The translations under genes and the position numbers were made by a program. Below are positions 15,704 through 25,235 of a stretch of DNA of 64,000 nucleotides, one piece after another (position 1 is the stretch's first letter; every line of letters begins with the position of its first letter). Origin of the DNA: GWE2-40-63 sp050251815 (GTDB lineage: Bacteria > Bacteroidota > Bacteroidia > Bacteroidales > SZUA-534); the NCBI GenBank assembly GCA_050251815.1, contig JBFWMB010000008.1:1-64000 (forward strand), given 5' to 3'. Below the pieces are notes generated by a model, which had not been told where the DNA came from, did no database searches, and was given only the letters and a program-made list of their open reading frames with translations.

Positions 15704-17368
15704 TTATTGCTTAACTACTTTTACTGTTTTAGCGTTATTGTTTCCATCGGTGATGGTAACAAAGTATACTCCGCGGTTCAGGTTATCGGTAGAGATGTCT
15801 TTCGACTCCTGACCAGCAAGATTAACTTTCATTACTTCCTGACCCAAAATATTGCTTACGCGGATTTGTTTGGCATTAGCCAGACCATTCACGGTAATAA
15901 CATTATTGAATGGGTTCGGGAATACAGCCACATTGCCAAATAGTTCTTCTTCAATTCCAACAGTAATTATGTCAGCCAAGCTACGTGGGAACAATTGATA
16001 AGTAGTGTTGTATTGTTGTCCGAATCCGGTTATTGACACAAATTCCTCGTCTAATACTGCGGCATAATCTACAATCCCGTTGCGAATTACTAGGGTATTG
16101 CCATCAGCATCAGCTACAGTCCAGTTTTTACTACTTTCAGGAACAGTACAGGTTACATTCTCGATGGTAACCAATACCGCTTCATACATTTCACCATTCA
16201 TCTGAGTAAGTGTTGCTACAGTAGCATCGGCCACAGTATTACCACTGTTAATTTTCACAATGGTCGGTTCAATTAATTCAGTCAAACCGCTGTATTCATA
16301 AACCTTTGCTTCAATTGAAACTGAATCTCCGGTTGCTACAGTTGGTGTGGCATTCTCATATACATAAACACCATTCCAGGCACCAGCACCATCCTGCAGA
16401 TAGAATCCTTTTGCATCCACGGTTACTACAACACCTTTTGTTCTGACAATTTCACCATTGTATGGGCTGTCGCCTGAAGCATCAGCAGTTTCCTGAATTT
16501 GTTTAATGGTCAGCATTTCAGGTTCAGCAGCTTGCAATACATAAACAGTCCAAAGTTTTTCTGTTGCGTCAGCAGCAGTTACTCTATATATAACAGGGTC
16601 AACTCCGTTGAATACTACAGGCAAAGTAGTAGCAGTAACCTGAGCACCAGCAGAAACGGTAATGGTTGGTTCCAAAGAACCTAAATCAGCATCCCAGGCA
16701 ACAGTTGAAGTTACCATGGCATTTTCAGAACTGATAATGGCAGTACTAATTTCTTCGGCTAATACAAAACCTAAAATCTCAGCTTCGTTTGAAGGAGGAG
16801 TTATGTGCCATCCTAAATAGGAAAAATCATCCTGATTATAAACTTCCCATTCTGAACTTGCAGCATCAGTTCCTGAAGCAGCAGTCCAATCAACATTACC
16901 TTGGGTAACAGCAGATTTTCTTACCAGAGTATGATTTTGTGTTGCCCCGGTAGTTCCGGCAACATCCCAGGCAGAACCTGGATCTACAGTTGGATTTCCA
17001 ATGATGTCAATCAACGCGTCGCTTTTAAACAAACCTAATGCGTCGTCTCCATTGAAAAAGGTAACATTGCTTTCGATATCACCAACGGCAGCAACGGCAG
17101 CAACAGACTGAGAGTTGTAAATAACATAAACATCACCTGCGGCAAGTGTTCCGGTAAGATCAAGGGTATTTCCCCAATCGGCTCCATTTGATGCAAGTTT
17201 TACAACATAAGGTGTTAAATCAACATCAGCACTGGTTGGATTATAAATCTCTATTGCCTTGTTGTTACTGCCCCCCTCGATATATTCCGAGAAGAATAAG
17301 TCTTGTGCCCAGGCTCCCTGTGCAAACAAGAGCGCAAACACGTAAAAAATCAATGTAATTTTTCTCAT
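15704..17368 (-). CDS. Secreted lamin-tail domain protein with T9SS sorting domain
   Basis: 554 residues. Signal peptide (KITLIFYVFALLFAQGAWAQ), then a lamin-tail (LTD) domain from about residue 23 (DLFFSEYIEGGSNNKAIEIYNPT...LVRKSA). A cadherin-like/beta-sandwich segment follows (ITVSAGAQVTATT...YRVTAADATEKLWTVYV), then an OB-fold like that of YhcR-type extracellular nucleases (about 285-400, IVRTKGVVVTV...FYLQDGAGAWNGVYV). The end (VAVFPNPFNNVITV...LNRGVYFVTI...KTVKVVKQ) is a type A T9SS sorting domain, which directs export across the outer membrane. No nuclease active site is visible, so it is more likely a surface binding protein. It has a monocistronic layout. Confidence 0.88.
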   Translation of the reverse strand: MRKITLIFYVFALLFAQGAWAQDLFFSEYIEGGSNNKAIEIYNPTSADVDLTPYVVKLASNGADWGNTLDLTGTLAAGDVYVIYNSQSVAAVAAVGDIESNVTFFNGDDALGLFKSDALIDIIGNPTVDPGSAWDVAGTTGATQNHTLVRKSAVTQGNVDWTAASGTDAASSEWEVYNQDDFSYLGWHITPPSNEAEILGFVLAEEISTAIISSENAMVTSTVAWDADLGSLEPTITVSAGAQVTATTLPVVFNGVDPVIYRVTAADATEKLWTVYVLQAAEPEMLTIKQIQETADASGDSPYNGEIVRTKGVVVTVDAKGFYLQDGAGAWNGVYVYENATPTVATGDSVSIEAKVYEYSGLTELIEPTIVKINSGNTVADATVATLTQMNGEMYEAVLVTIENVTCTVPESSKNWTVADADGNTLVIRNGIVDYAAVLDEEFVSITGFGQQYNTTYQLFPRSLADIITVGIEEELFGNVAVFPNPFNNVITVNGLANAKQIRVSNILGQEVMKVNLAGQESKDISTDNLNRGVYFVTITDGNNNAKTVKVVKQ

Positions 17369-17499
17369 AATAATAGGTTTTAATTAAAAAATACAACTTG
17401 CGGTTTTATAGGGTAATTAATAGAACATCAAATGTACTAAATATTTTTATAAATAATAAAAATTTTTGTTAAATGTGTGTTAAAATTTTGGGTAAAAAA

Positions 17500-17524
17500 A
17501 AAACCACCGTTTATGGTGGCTTTT
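17500..17524 (-). terminator. Terminator of the ftsX-queA operon
   Basis: CCACC / GGTGG stem with a 6-nt loop and a further A/T extension, followed on the minus strand by TTTTTTTTT. It starts about 10 nt after the queA stop. Confidence 0.85.
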
Positions 17525-17534
17525 AATTTGTATC

Positions 17535-18584
17535 TTAAAGGATTAACATGGCATCGCCATAGGTTCCAAAGCGGTATTTTTCTTTTATGGCCTTTTGGTA
17601 GGCTTCAAAAAGCAAATCGTAGCCGGCAAAGGCCGAAACCATCATAAACAAGGTAGATAGCGGCAGGTGAAAGTTGGAGACCATTCGGCTGGCGACACTA
17701 AACTCGTAAGGCGGGAAGATAAATTTATTGGTCCAGCCTTCGTAAGGTTTTAAGTAACCATAGGTTGAAACGCTGCTTTCGAGGGTTCGCATTACGGTTG
17801 TTCCTACCGCACACACGTGTTTGCGCTTATCTTTGGCTCCATTTACCACATCAACGGCAGCATCGGTAATAATTATTTGCTCAGAGTCCATTTTATGCTT
17901 GGTCAAATCCTCAACGTCGACACTTCGGAAATTACCCAAACCCACATGAAGGGTAACCTCGGCAAAGTTTATTCCTTTAATTTCGAAGCGCTTAAGTAAT
18001 TCGCGGCTAAAGTGTAATCCTGCTGTAGGAGCTGCCACAGCCCCTTCGTGTTTAGCAAAAATGGTTTGATAGCGATCTTTATCTTCGGGAACCACCTCGC
18101 GTTTTATAAATTTTGGTAGCGGTGTTTCGCCCAAATCGTATAAATTCTTCTTAAATTCTTCGTAGGGTCCATCATAAAGAAAGCGCAGTGTACGTCCTCT
18201 ACTGGTCGTATTGTCAATTACTTCGGCAACCATCATATCGTCTTCGCCAAAATAAAGTTTGTTGCCAATACGTATTTTCCGTGCGGGATCAACCAATACA
18301 TCCCAAAGTCTTTGTTCCCGGTTTAATTCGCGCAATAAGAAAACTTCGATTTTCGCCCCTGTTTTTTCTTTGTTTCCGTATAGTCGGGCAGGAAAAACCT
18401 TGGTGTTGTTAAAAACCAAAACATCTTGCTCGGAAAAATAATCGATGACATCTTTAAATACTTTGTGCTCAATTTTTCCCGTGGCCCTATCCACTACCAT
18501 GAGTCTGGATTCATCGCGGTTGGTTGACGGATGCAAGGCTATCAGGTTTTCAGGTAATTTAAAATTAAACTGAGATAATTTCAT
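17535..18584 (-). CDS. queA: tRNA preQ1(34) S-adenosylmethionine ribosyltransferase-isomerase
   Basis: 349 residues. Transfers and isomerises the ribosyl part of SAM onto preQ1 in tRNA, giving epoxyqueuosine. Family signatures are the opening LSQFNFKLPENLIALHPSTNRDESRLMVVDR, the strip VFNNTKVFPARLYG, and AVAAPTAGLHFSRELL and ...EVTLHVGLGNFRSV. Its partner QueG, the next step, is encoded at 60.5 kb. It is the last gene of the operon after truB (34 nt gap). Confidence 0.97.
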   Translation of the reverse strand: MKLSQFNFKLPENLIALHPSTNRDESRLMVVDRATGKIEHKVFKDVIDYFSEQDVLVFNNTKVFPARLYGNKEKTGAKIEVFLLRELNREQRLWDVLVDPARKIRIGNKLYFGEDDMMVAEVIDNTTSRGRTLRFLYDGPYEEFKKNLYDLGETPLPKFIKREVVPEDKDRYQTIFAKHEGAVAAPTAGLHFSRELLKRFEIKGINFAEVTLHVGLGNFRSVDVEDLTKHKMDSEQIIITDAAVDVVNGAKDKRKHVCAVGTTVMRTLESSVSTYGYLKPYEGWTNKFIFPPYEFSVASRMVSNFHLPLSTLFMMVSAFAGYDLLFEAYQKAIKEKYRFGTYGDAMLIL

Positions 18585-18618
18585 AATCTATGCTATATGT
18601 ATTAAAATTCGAGGTTTT

Positions 18619-19350
18619 TTATACGTGTTTATCTATATTTGGTTGCATGTTGCCAAGGCTATTTTCAAAGTTTTCGATTTCAAGTGCTTTTGTTACATCA
18701 AAATCGCCGATGCGGGTTCGACGAAGCTCCCACAGATAGGCTCCCGATTCCAGCGCAATTCCAAAATCGCGTCCAAAAGAGCGCACATAGGTTCCTTTGC
18801 TGCACGACATCTTAACGGTTACAAAGGGCATATTAAAATCTATCAGTTCCAACGAATAAATTACAATCCGCCGGGCTTTTAGTTCAAGTGTTTCCCCATT
18901 TCGTGCAGAAATATATGCTTTTTTCCCATTTACTTTTTTAGCTGAAAACATGGGAGGAATCTGATCCTGTTCTCCTATAAATTGCTCAATAGCCGATGCA
19001 ACTTTTTCACGAGTTATATGAGCGGTTGGATAGGTTGCGTCTTCGGGGGTTTCGCAGTCGAAAGAAGGTGTTGTGGCTCCCAATTTTATGGTGGTAATGT
19101 ATTCTTTGGTTTGCGCCTGATAGGTATCAATTTGCCGGGTTAATTTACCGGTACAAACTATTAATAATCCGGTAGCTAAAGGATCTAAAGTTCCGGCGTG
19201 TCCCACCTTCAGTTTTTTATAGCCAAATTTGTGACGAATCAGATACCTGATTTTGTTCACCACGTCGAATGAAGTCCACTCTTTGGGTTTATCAATCAGA
19301 ATAAGCGCACCCTCTTTAAAATCGACCGGAGAATTTTCAGAATAAAGCAT
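18619..19350 (-). CDS. truB: tRNA pseudouridine-55 synthase
   Basis: 243 residues. Makes pseudouridine 55 in the T loop of tRNAs. The catalytic aspartate is in GHAGTLDPLATGLL (Asp56), and LILIDKPKEWTSFDVV and KKLKVG are typical. The protein is shorter than E. coli TruB because it lacks most of the C-terminal PUA extension, which is common in Bacteroidota. It starts 4 nt after uppP, so it is coupled. Confidence 0.97.
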   Translation of the reverse strand: MLYSENSPVDFKEGALILIDKPKEWTSFDVVNKIRYLIRHKFGYKKLKVGHAGTLDPLATGLLIVCTGKLTRQIDTYQAQTKEYITTIKLGATTPSFDCETPEDATYPTAHITREKVASAIEQFIGEQDQIPPMFSAKKVNGKKAYISARNGETLELKARRIVIYSLELIDFNMPFVTVKMSCSKGTYVRSFGRDFGIALESGAYLWELRRTRIGDFDVTKALEIENFENSLGNMQPNIDKHV

Positions 19351-19354
19351 AAAA

Positions 19355-20140
19355 TTAAGCTAAAGCTATGGCCAGAACTCCAATTATCAAACAATAAATT
19401 GCAAAATAAATAAGCTTTCCTTTTTTAACTATTTTTAACATCCAACTGCAGGCGAATAATCCTGAGATAAAAGCAGCCAAAAAGCCTATTCCCAGAGGAA
19501 GTATTCCAATCTGGCTGTTTTCAGTCATACCTCCGCTTAGTATATCGAGCAGGTTCTCGCCCAAAATGGGAATCAAAACCATAAGAAACGAAAAACGGGT
19601 TACTGCTTCTCTTTTATTGCCCAACAACAAGCCGGTTGCAATGGTTGAACCGGAACGACTGATTCCGGGCAATACAGCAAAAGCTTGCGCCATACCAATT
19701 ACAAAGGCATCAGAAAATTTTATATCACGAGTTTTTGCTTTAACAAAATGCGTCAGTCCCAACAAAAAAGCGGTAATCAACAACATAAAGCCAACAAACA
19801 TCACATTACCTTCGCCAAAAAATGACTTAACCCAATCTTTTAAAAAGACGCCGACAATGGCAACGGGAATCATTGAGATTAATATTTTTGATACATATTT
19901 GGTTTCGTCGTTCCATTGAAATTTAAAAAACCCGCCAAATATTTCGAATATATCTTTACGAAAGACAACCAAGGTGCTTAATACCGTTGCCCCATGAACA
20001 GCTACAGAAAAGTTGAGGCTTTCGGTTGCCGCCACCCCCATTAGGGCTTTGCCAATCTCTAAATGACCACTGCTGCTAACAGGCAAAAACTCGGTTAATC
20101 CCTGGACAATTCCAAGAATAAGTGCTTCAATCCAATTCAT
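19355..20140 (-). CDS. uppP: Undecaprenyl-diphosphatase
   Basis: 261 residues, polytopic inner-membrane enzyme that dephosphorylates C55-PP to C55-P for cell-wall and O-antigen carrier recycling. Signatures are QGLTEFLPVSSSGHLEIG (residues 14-30, with the catalytic Glu17 and the SSGH motif) and LPGISRSGSTIATGLLLG. Located between the DUF3098 gene and truB in the usual Bacteroidota order. Confidence 0.97.
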   Translation of the reverse strand: MNWIEALILGIVQGLTEFLPVSSSGHLEIGKALMGVAATESLNFSVAVHGATVLSTLVVFRKDIFEIFGGFFKFQWNDETKYVSKILISMIPVAIVGVFLKDWVKSFFGEGNVMFVGFMLLITAFLLGLTHFVKAKTRDIKFSDAFVIGMAQAFAVLPGISRSGSTIATGLLLGNKREAVTRFSFLMVLIPILGENLLDILSGGMTENSQIGILPLGIGFLAAFISGLFACSWMLKIVKKGKLIYFAIYCLIIGVLAIALA

Positions 20141-20154
20141 TTTAACTGTTTAAA

Positions 20155-20400
20155 TTATTTGTCTTTGGGTTTTTTCATGATGGCATATATCTCAAAAACA
20201 AAACCACCAAAAACCAGCATGGGAGCCAGTGTAATTCTTCGGAAACTAAACATTTCTTCGTTAAAAACATTGGGGTCAGTCGATTTACCACCAGCCATCA
20301 AAATAAATCCAATTACAATGGCGGCCAAACCAATTCCCATTAATATAAAATTGCTTTTTCCTAAAGCAAATTCCATTTTGCTGTTGTTTTTATTGCTCAT
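20155..20400 (-). CDS. DUF3098 family membrane protein
   Basis: 81 residues with two membrane segments (FILMGIGLAAIVIGFILMAGG and APMLVFGGFVFEIYAIM) and the loop STDPNVFNEEMFSFRRIT, which is the DUF3098 pattern. It is always found between ftsX and uppP in Bacteroidota, which suggests a role in cell-envelope work, but no function is established. It starts 11 nt after ftsX. Confidence 0.85.
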   Translation of the reverse strand: MSNKNNSKMEFALGKSNFILMGIGLAAIVIGFILMAGGKSTDPNVFNEEMFSFRRITLAPMLVFGGFVFEIYAIMKKPKDK

Positions 20401-20411
20401 TTTAAGTCAGT

Positions 20412-21290
20412 TTAAAAATACAAATCGCTGCTCCTTAGTTTAAGGTACCTGTTCACAGCAAATCGTGTAGAAATGTATACAATGCCTATTCCCACAACAA
20501 ATACTCCGGCAAACAATAAAGCCAGGGTGTCCAAATCGTTTAACATGCTTAATTCAGGAAGTTGTGCTTCAATCATATAAACAGTTCCTCCCAACATTAA
20601 GTAGGTTAACGCAATGCTGTAAATAGCATGCGCCAGGCTTTTTAGGATAAATGGTCCGCGCACAAAACGCCTGGTTGCCCCAACCAATTGCATGGTTTTT
20701 ATTAAAAATCTTCGCGCATAAACCGTTAACCGGATGGTGTTATTGATTAATGAAAGTGATATGATGAACAAGGCTCCCGTAAAAACCAACAATACAAGGC
20801 TTATGCGATTAATGTTTTTGTTCACCACATCGATGAGAGATTTTTGATAAGCGACCTCTTTAACCTGCTCGTATTTTAAAATTTCCTGTTCAATCTTTGC
20901 TACACTGTCGGGATTGGCATATTCGGCAAACAAGCGAACGTCGATTGAAGGTAAAAGCGGATTGTATCCTAAAAACTCAATAAAATCCTCACCTAACTCT
21001 TCTTGCAATTCCTGAGCAGCACGCTCTTTTGTAATGTATTCAGTGGTCTTAACATATCGCGACGCATCGAGGTTTTTTTGTAATCGAATCATGTCAACTT
21101 CGCGTATATTGTTTTCGAGGATAACTGAAAACCCGATATTCTCTTTAACCTGACGCGATAATTTATGTGCGTTAAGCAAAAGCATCCCCATTAATCCTAC
21201 CACAAAAAGGACCAAGGCAATACTTACAATAGTTGTAAAATAAGAGCTGCGAAGTTTTCGTCTCGACAGCTTATGCTCTTGCTTGCTCAT
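20412..21290 (-). CDS. ftsX: Cell-division membrane protein FtsX
   Basis: 292 residues. Four membrane helices: one N-terminal (TIVSIALVLFVVGLMGMLLL), then a large periplasmic domain (about 45-165, with PLLPSIDVRLFAEYANPDSVAKIEQEI), then three C-terminal helices. The cytoplasmic part FLIKTMQLVGATRRFVRGPFILKS is typical. FtsX with the FtsE ATPase (not in this window) activates peptidoglycan hydrolases at the division site. First gene of the ftsX-DUF3098-uppP-truB-queA operon. Confidence 0.93.
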   Translation of the reverse strand: MSKQEHKLSRRKLRSSYFTTIVSIALVLFVVGLMGMLLLNAHKLSRQVKENIGFSVILENNIREVDMIRLQKNLDASRYVKTTEYITKERAAQELQEELGEDFIEFLGYNPLLPSIDVRLFAEYANPDSVAKIEQEILKYEQVKEVAYQKSLIDVVNKNINRISLVLLVFTGALFIISLSLINNTIRLTVYARRFLIKTMQLVGATRRFVRGPFILKSLAHAIYSIALTYLMLGGTVYMIEAQLPELSMLNDLDTLALLFAGVFVVGIGIVYISTRFAVNRYLKLRSSDLYF

Positions 21291-21310
21291 ATCAAAATTA
21301 TATAAGTGCG

Positions 21311-21339
21311 CAAAGATATAAAATTATTGTCGAATTCAA
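21311..21339 (-). promoter_or_regulatory. Promoter of the ftsX operon
   Basis: Minus strand TTG, 18-nt spacer, TATCTTTG, which matches TAnnTTTG. The start codon is 20 nt downstream of the -7 box. Confidence 0.55.
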
Positions 21340-21373
21340 TTCATGAAACACCTTGCAAACGAATTACAAATAA

Positions 21374-23845
21374 CTAGCTGCGCTGTTTTTTTAATTCGCT
21401 GACACCAAAGCCCAATATTAATAATATGAGCAGTGCTGAACTGGCATACGACACGGTTTTTCCGACTTTATAGGATGCCGGTTCAAAATGCCATTCAATC
21501 AAGTGTTCCCCTTTAGGAATTACCATTGCTCTTAACACATAATTTGCTCTAAGATAATCAGCAGGTTTACCATCGATAAAAGCAATCCATCCTTTGGGAT
21601 AATAAATTTCAGAAAATACGGCCAATTTACTAGTTCCCACTTTGGAACGGTATTTTAAATAATTGGGTTTGTATGTCTCAAGTCGAATATAATCGCTGGA
21701 GTCAGCCTGGGAGGTTGATAGCTGATCAAGTTTCGACTCAAAGTTTTTATTAATCACGGCTTCAACTGCAGGATTGAAATTATACAAGGCTTCTATTTCA
21801 GCATCGGCATCATCAACCATTTTTATGGAATCAACATACCAGGCGTTTCCTAATGTTCCGGAATTATAAATTGGAAAACTCTCCGGGCTAACAATAACAA
21901 ACTTAGTATTTAACATATTTAATACCGGTTCGTTTGAAACAGCTTGGTAATAATTGGGTTGATTTTCCTGTTGCAAATTTCGGGCAATACGCTGAATAGA
22001 TGGCGCAATATGATAATCGATGAGCTCCTGATACCTGCGCATTTTGGCTCCATGATAACCTCCAATTGATTTATGGTAATACGAGGTAGTAGCATCGTTA
22101 AAAGTACTTACGGTAAGGTTAAGTACTCTAAAATTCGGGTCCTGATCTTTTAAAATAAACTGGTCGGCCGGGGTAGGTTGAAATTCCTGATTTGATACCC
22201 TGGCGGTTACAAAATGCGATTCGTTAAGGTATCGTTTATTTACCGGCCACATATCGAATAAAACCAAAAGAATTAAAGCCGGGAAAAAATATTTTTTTTC
22301 AAGCTTTTGGTGATAAGCTGCAAAAACTATAAGGGCAGCAACGGCAATAAACAAGAAGGAACGCCAGGCATCGTTGCGAAGAAGCATTTGCCGGTCGGTT
22401 TGCAGGGCATCGACTAAAACCTGCTGCATTCCTGCATCGGAAGGCGCCTGGAATGAAAAAGCACCGGCAAATAGGGCCAATATCAAACTTAAGCCGCCTG
22501 TAATTCCAAACGACCAATAAAGGGCTTTCTTAAACGCGTCTTTTGATACCTGACCAGAAAACAATTCCTTTAATCCCAAAATGGCTAAAAAAGGCATGGC
22601 AAATTCAGCAATAACAAGTGTCATGCTTACTGTTCGAAATTTATTATAACCCGGAAAGTATTCGAGAAATAAATCGGTAAGAAACATGAAGTTTTTACCC
22701 CAGGCCAACGCAATGCTTAAAAGTGTAACCGTTAACAGCCACCATTTAACCGGCCCTTTAACCACAAAAAGTCCCATTATAAACAAAAAGCAAATAATAG
22801 CCCCAACATACACTGGTCCCGAGGTCATGGGTTGTGTTCCCCAATAAAGCGGAAGTTGCTGAATCACTTTTTTAGCATAGGCTTTCCCCTGCGCCTGTTC
22901 AAATAAGTTAAAAGTTGCTGAGTTTTCTGGTAAACTACCGGCAGAACCCCCTCCTTTAAAATTTGGTACTAAAAGTGTAAGCGTTTCATCAATTCCGTAA
23001 CTCCATGCGGTTGCATAATCCTTGTCAAGTCCACTGGTTTGGTTGTCCTTATTATGGGTCAACTCCGATGCTCCCCTAATGGAATATTTTCCGTATTCGT
23101 AGGTTAAATACAGGCTGTTACTGTTTGCACCAATTGCTAAAAGAACACCAATTACATTCAACGCCAAAGCCTTTAAAAAAGGCTGATACGATTTTTCACG
23201 AATGGTTTTAACCAACCAAAAAACACCAAAAACCAGTATTATTAAGGCGGTATAATAAGTTATCTGAAAATGATTTACCCGAATTTGCAAGGCTAAAAAC
23301 AAGGCTGCCAGCAAAGCTCCCCAGATAGGTTTTTTGGTGAACGATAGGTAAACTCCCGCAATAATAGGTGCCATATAGCCAATAGCAAAAGCCTTGGTAG
23401 CATGTCCTGCCTGAATAATAATGAAAAAATAAGACGAAAAGGCAAAAGCCACCGCTCCCAATGCGGCTAATACAGGACTGATTCCCAAAGCAATTAACGC
23501 CAGATAAAATCCAATTAAATACAAAAATGTTTGTCCCATGGGTTCGTTTTTCCAAACACTGAAAAGCCGGTGAACCTTACCCAATACAGGATTACCTACG
23601 TTGTTTATTAAATACGTAGGCATTCCGCCAAACATACTGTTGGTCCAAAGCGTGGTTTCTCCTGTTTCTTTTTTAAACTGCTTAGACTCCTGAGCCGCTC
23701 CACTCCAGGTTGATATATCGTGCCGTTTTAAACTTTTGCCTTGCATAATAGGCGAAAAATAAACCGCTGTTATCAATAAGAAAAAAACAATAGCTGCCAG
23801 ATGGGGCAATCCCTTTTTCAATAAATCCTTTTTCATTGCTTTCAA
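21374..23845 (-). CDS. YfhO-family membrane protein
   Basis: 823 residues (an ATG at 23836 is an alternative start). About 12 membrane helices, from residue 14 (LPHLAAIVFFLLITAVYFSPI) to near 545, then a periplasmic domain with a DIDxG-like, hydrophilic fold (about 550-785), and a final helix near the C-terminus. This is the YfhO/GT-C-like layout; members in Gram-positives act in glycosylation of lipoteichoic acid. The residue run KSLKRHDISTWSGAAQESKQF is typical of Bacteroidota members. It probably transfers a sugar from a lipid carrier; the acceptor is unknown. Confidence 0.85.
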   Translation of the reverse strand: MKAMKKDLLKKGLPHLAAIVFFLLITAVYFSPIMQGKSLKRHDISTWSGAAQESKQFKKETGETTLWTNSMFGGMPTYLINNVGNPVLGKVHRLFSVWKNEPMGQTFLYLIGFYLALIALGISPVLAALGAVAFAFSSYFFIIIQAGHATKAFAIGYMAPIIAGVYLSFTKKPIWGALLAALFLALQIRVNHFQITYYTALIILVFGVFWLVKTIREKSYQPFLKALALNVIGVLLAIGANSNSLYLTYEYGKYSIRGASELTHNKDNQTSGLDKDYATAWSYGIDETLTLLVPNFKGGGSAGSLPENSATFNLFEQAQGKAYAKKVIQQLPLYWGTQPMTSGPVYVGAIICFLFIMGLFVVKGPVKWWLLTVTLLSIALAWGKNFMFLTDLFLEYFPGYNKFRTVSMTLVIAEFAMPFLAILGLKELFSGQVSKDAFKKALYWSFGITGGLSLILALFAGAFSFQAPSDAGMQQVLVDALQTDRQMLLRNDAWRSFLFIAVAALIVFAAYHQKLEKKYFFPALILLVLFDMWPVNKRYLNESHFVTARVSNQEFQPTPADQFILKDQDPNFRVLNLTVSTFNDATTSYYHKSIGGYHGAKMRRYQELIDYHIAPSIQRIARNLQQENQPNYYQAVSNEPVLNMLNTKFVIVSPESFPIYNSGTLGNAWYVDSIKMVDDADAEIEALYNFNPAVEAVINKNFESKLDQLSTSQADSSDYIRLETYKPNYLKYRSKVGTSKLAVFSEIYYPKGWIAFIDGKPADYLRANYVLRAMVIPKGEHLIEWHFEPASYKVGKTVSYASSALLILLILGFGVSELKKQRS

Positions 23846-23900
23846 AGCTTTAATGTAATGTTGTTAACACTTAAGTTTTTTTGTCGCCTTGACGAATTTA

Positions 23901-23908
23901 CAAACTTA
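23901..23908 (-). promoter_or_regulatory. Candidate -7 element of the YfhO gene
   Basis: TAAGTTTG on the minus strand fits TAnnTTTG, about 55 nt before the ATG. A clear TTTG box is not found. Confidence 0.4.
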
Positions 23909-24058
23909 AAACAATTCAGTAAAGTTGCGCCATTTCTTATCAACATAAACATCAAAATTGGTTGATTTTTTAAATCATTCAAGGAAATTAGCTGAAGCCT
24001 AACTATTTTTCGTGCTATCAAAATATTTATACTTTTACAGCACTAAATTCAAAAGCAC

Positions 24059-25231
24059 ATGCCTCAAAAAGTATTAATGGTTTTAGAAGGTGATTTTCCG
24101 CCCGACGATCGGGTTTATAAAGAAGCAAAAAGCCTTATTAACGAGGGGTTTTCTGTTACTATAGCCTGTTACACATTTACCCAAAAACCGCAACATGAGG
24201 TATTTCAGCAAATAACTATTATCAGAAAACGCATCCCAAAGCTTATCTATAAATTAAGTGTGGCCGCGTTAAAGTTTCGGTTTTACTTTTTATGGTGGCA
24301 AAAATATCTTGAGTCGGTTTTGCGACACGAAGCATTCGATATTATTCATATTCATGATTTGCCGTTGGCAAAAGTTGGCTCATTTATTAAAAAAAAATAT
24401 GGCTTAAAACTGGTAGTTGATTTGCACGAGAACTGGCCCGCTCATTTATCACAAGCAAAACACACCAACACTTTTTTTGGAAAAATACTTTCAGACCAAA
24501 AAAAATGGAGAACTTATGAAGCTGAAATTCTTCATAGTTCAAACCTGATAATTTGTGTGGTTGAAGAAATGAAGGAACGCATTGTTAAACTGGGATATGC
24601 TGATGAAAAAGTAATTGTTTTACCAAACACCATTGATCCATTAGATTATAAACTTGCTGCCTCTGAAAAGCAAAACGGTGAATTTGTTTTGTTTTTTGCC
24701 GGAGGAATAACTATTGAACGAGGCCTACAATATGTAATACCTGCCATTGCAAAACTAATTGACAAAATACCTACACTAAAACTAAAAATAGTTGGAACGG
24801 GAAGTTATCTGAATCACCTAAAAATACTGGTTGATAGATACAATTTAAACCAACAAATTGAGTTTCTGGGATGGAAACCACTAAAAGATGTGATTCAAAT
24901 GACCTGCGATGCTGATGTCGCATTAATTCCCCATTTAAAATGGGAACAAACTGACTGCTCATCGCCCAATAAATTATTTCAGTGTATGTATGCCAAAGTT
25001 CCTTTAATTGTTTCGAATTGTAATTCAGTAGAACGAATTGTGTTGGAAACCCAATCGGGAGTTTCTTATGTTTATAACAACATCAACGAACTGGCTGATA
25101 AGATACTCTATTTATATAAGCGCCCTGAGGTTCGTTTAACAATGGCCGAAAATGGCAACAAGGCGGTGCTTTCAAAATACAACTGGAATAACACAGCAAC
25201 CACACTTATTGAAGCTTATAAAAATCTTTAA
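24059..25231 (+). CDS. GT4-family glycosyltransferase
   Basis: 390 residues, GT-B fold. The N-terminal half opens MPQKVLMVLEGDFPPDDRVYKEAKSL; the C-terminal half has FAGGITIERGLQYVIPAIAKL, EFLGWKPLKDVI and the acidic E-x7-E-like region in which SSPNKLFQCMYAKVPLIVSN stands in for the common 'EGFGL' motif. It should add a sugar to a lipid-linked glycan on the cytoplasmic side of the membrane. It is the first gene of the polysaccharide cluster; TACTTTTA at 24030-24037 may be its -7 box. wecB follows after 4 nt. Confidence 0.9.
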   Translation: MPQKVLMVLEGDFPPDDRVYKEAKSLINEGFSVTIACYTFTQKPQHEVFQQITIIRKRIPKLIYKLSVAALKFRFYFLWWQKYLESVLRHEAFDIIHIHDLPLAKVGSFIKKKYGLKLVVDLHENWPAHLSQAKHTNTFFGKILSDQKKWRTYEAEILHSSNLIICVVEEMKERIVKLGYADEKVIVLPNTIDPLDYKLAASEKQNGEFVLFFAGGITIERGLQYVIPAIAKLIDKIPTLKLKIVGTGSYLNHLKILVDRYNLNQQIEFLGWKPLKDVIQMTCDADVALIPHLKWEQTDCSSPNKLFQCMYAKVPLIVSNCNSVERIVLETQSGVSYVYNNINELADKILYLYKRPEVRLTMAENGNKAVLSKYNWNNTATTLIEAYKNL

Positions 25232-25235
25232 ACCA

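Noticed and set aside
24389..24397. Nine-A run inside the first glycosyltransferase gene as a phase-variation site
   Set aside because: The frame is intact and A-runs of this length are common in A/T-rich genes; without population data it is not evidence of switching.
25152..25235. Upstream extension of wecB
   Set aside because: It overlaps the first glycosyltransferase gene and does not belong to the epimerase family start.
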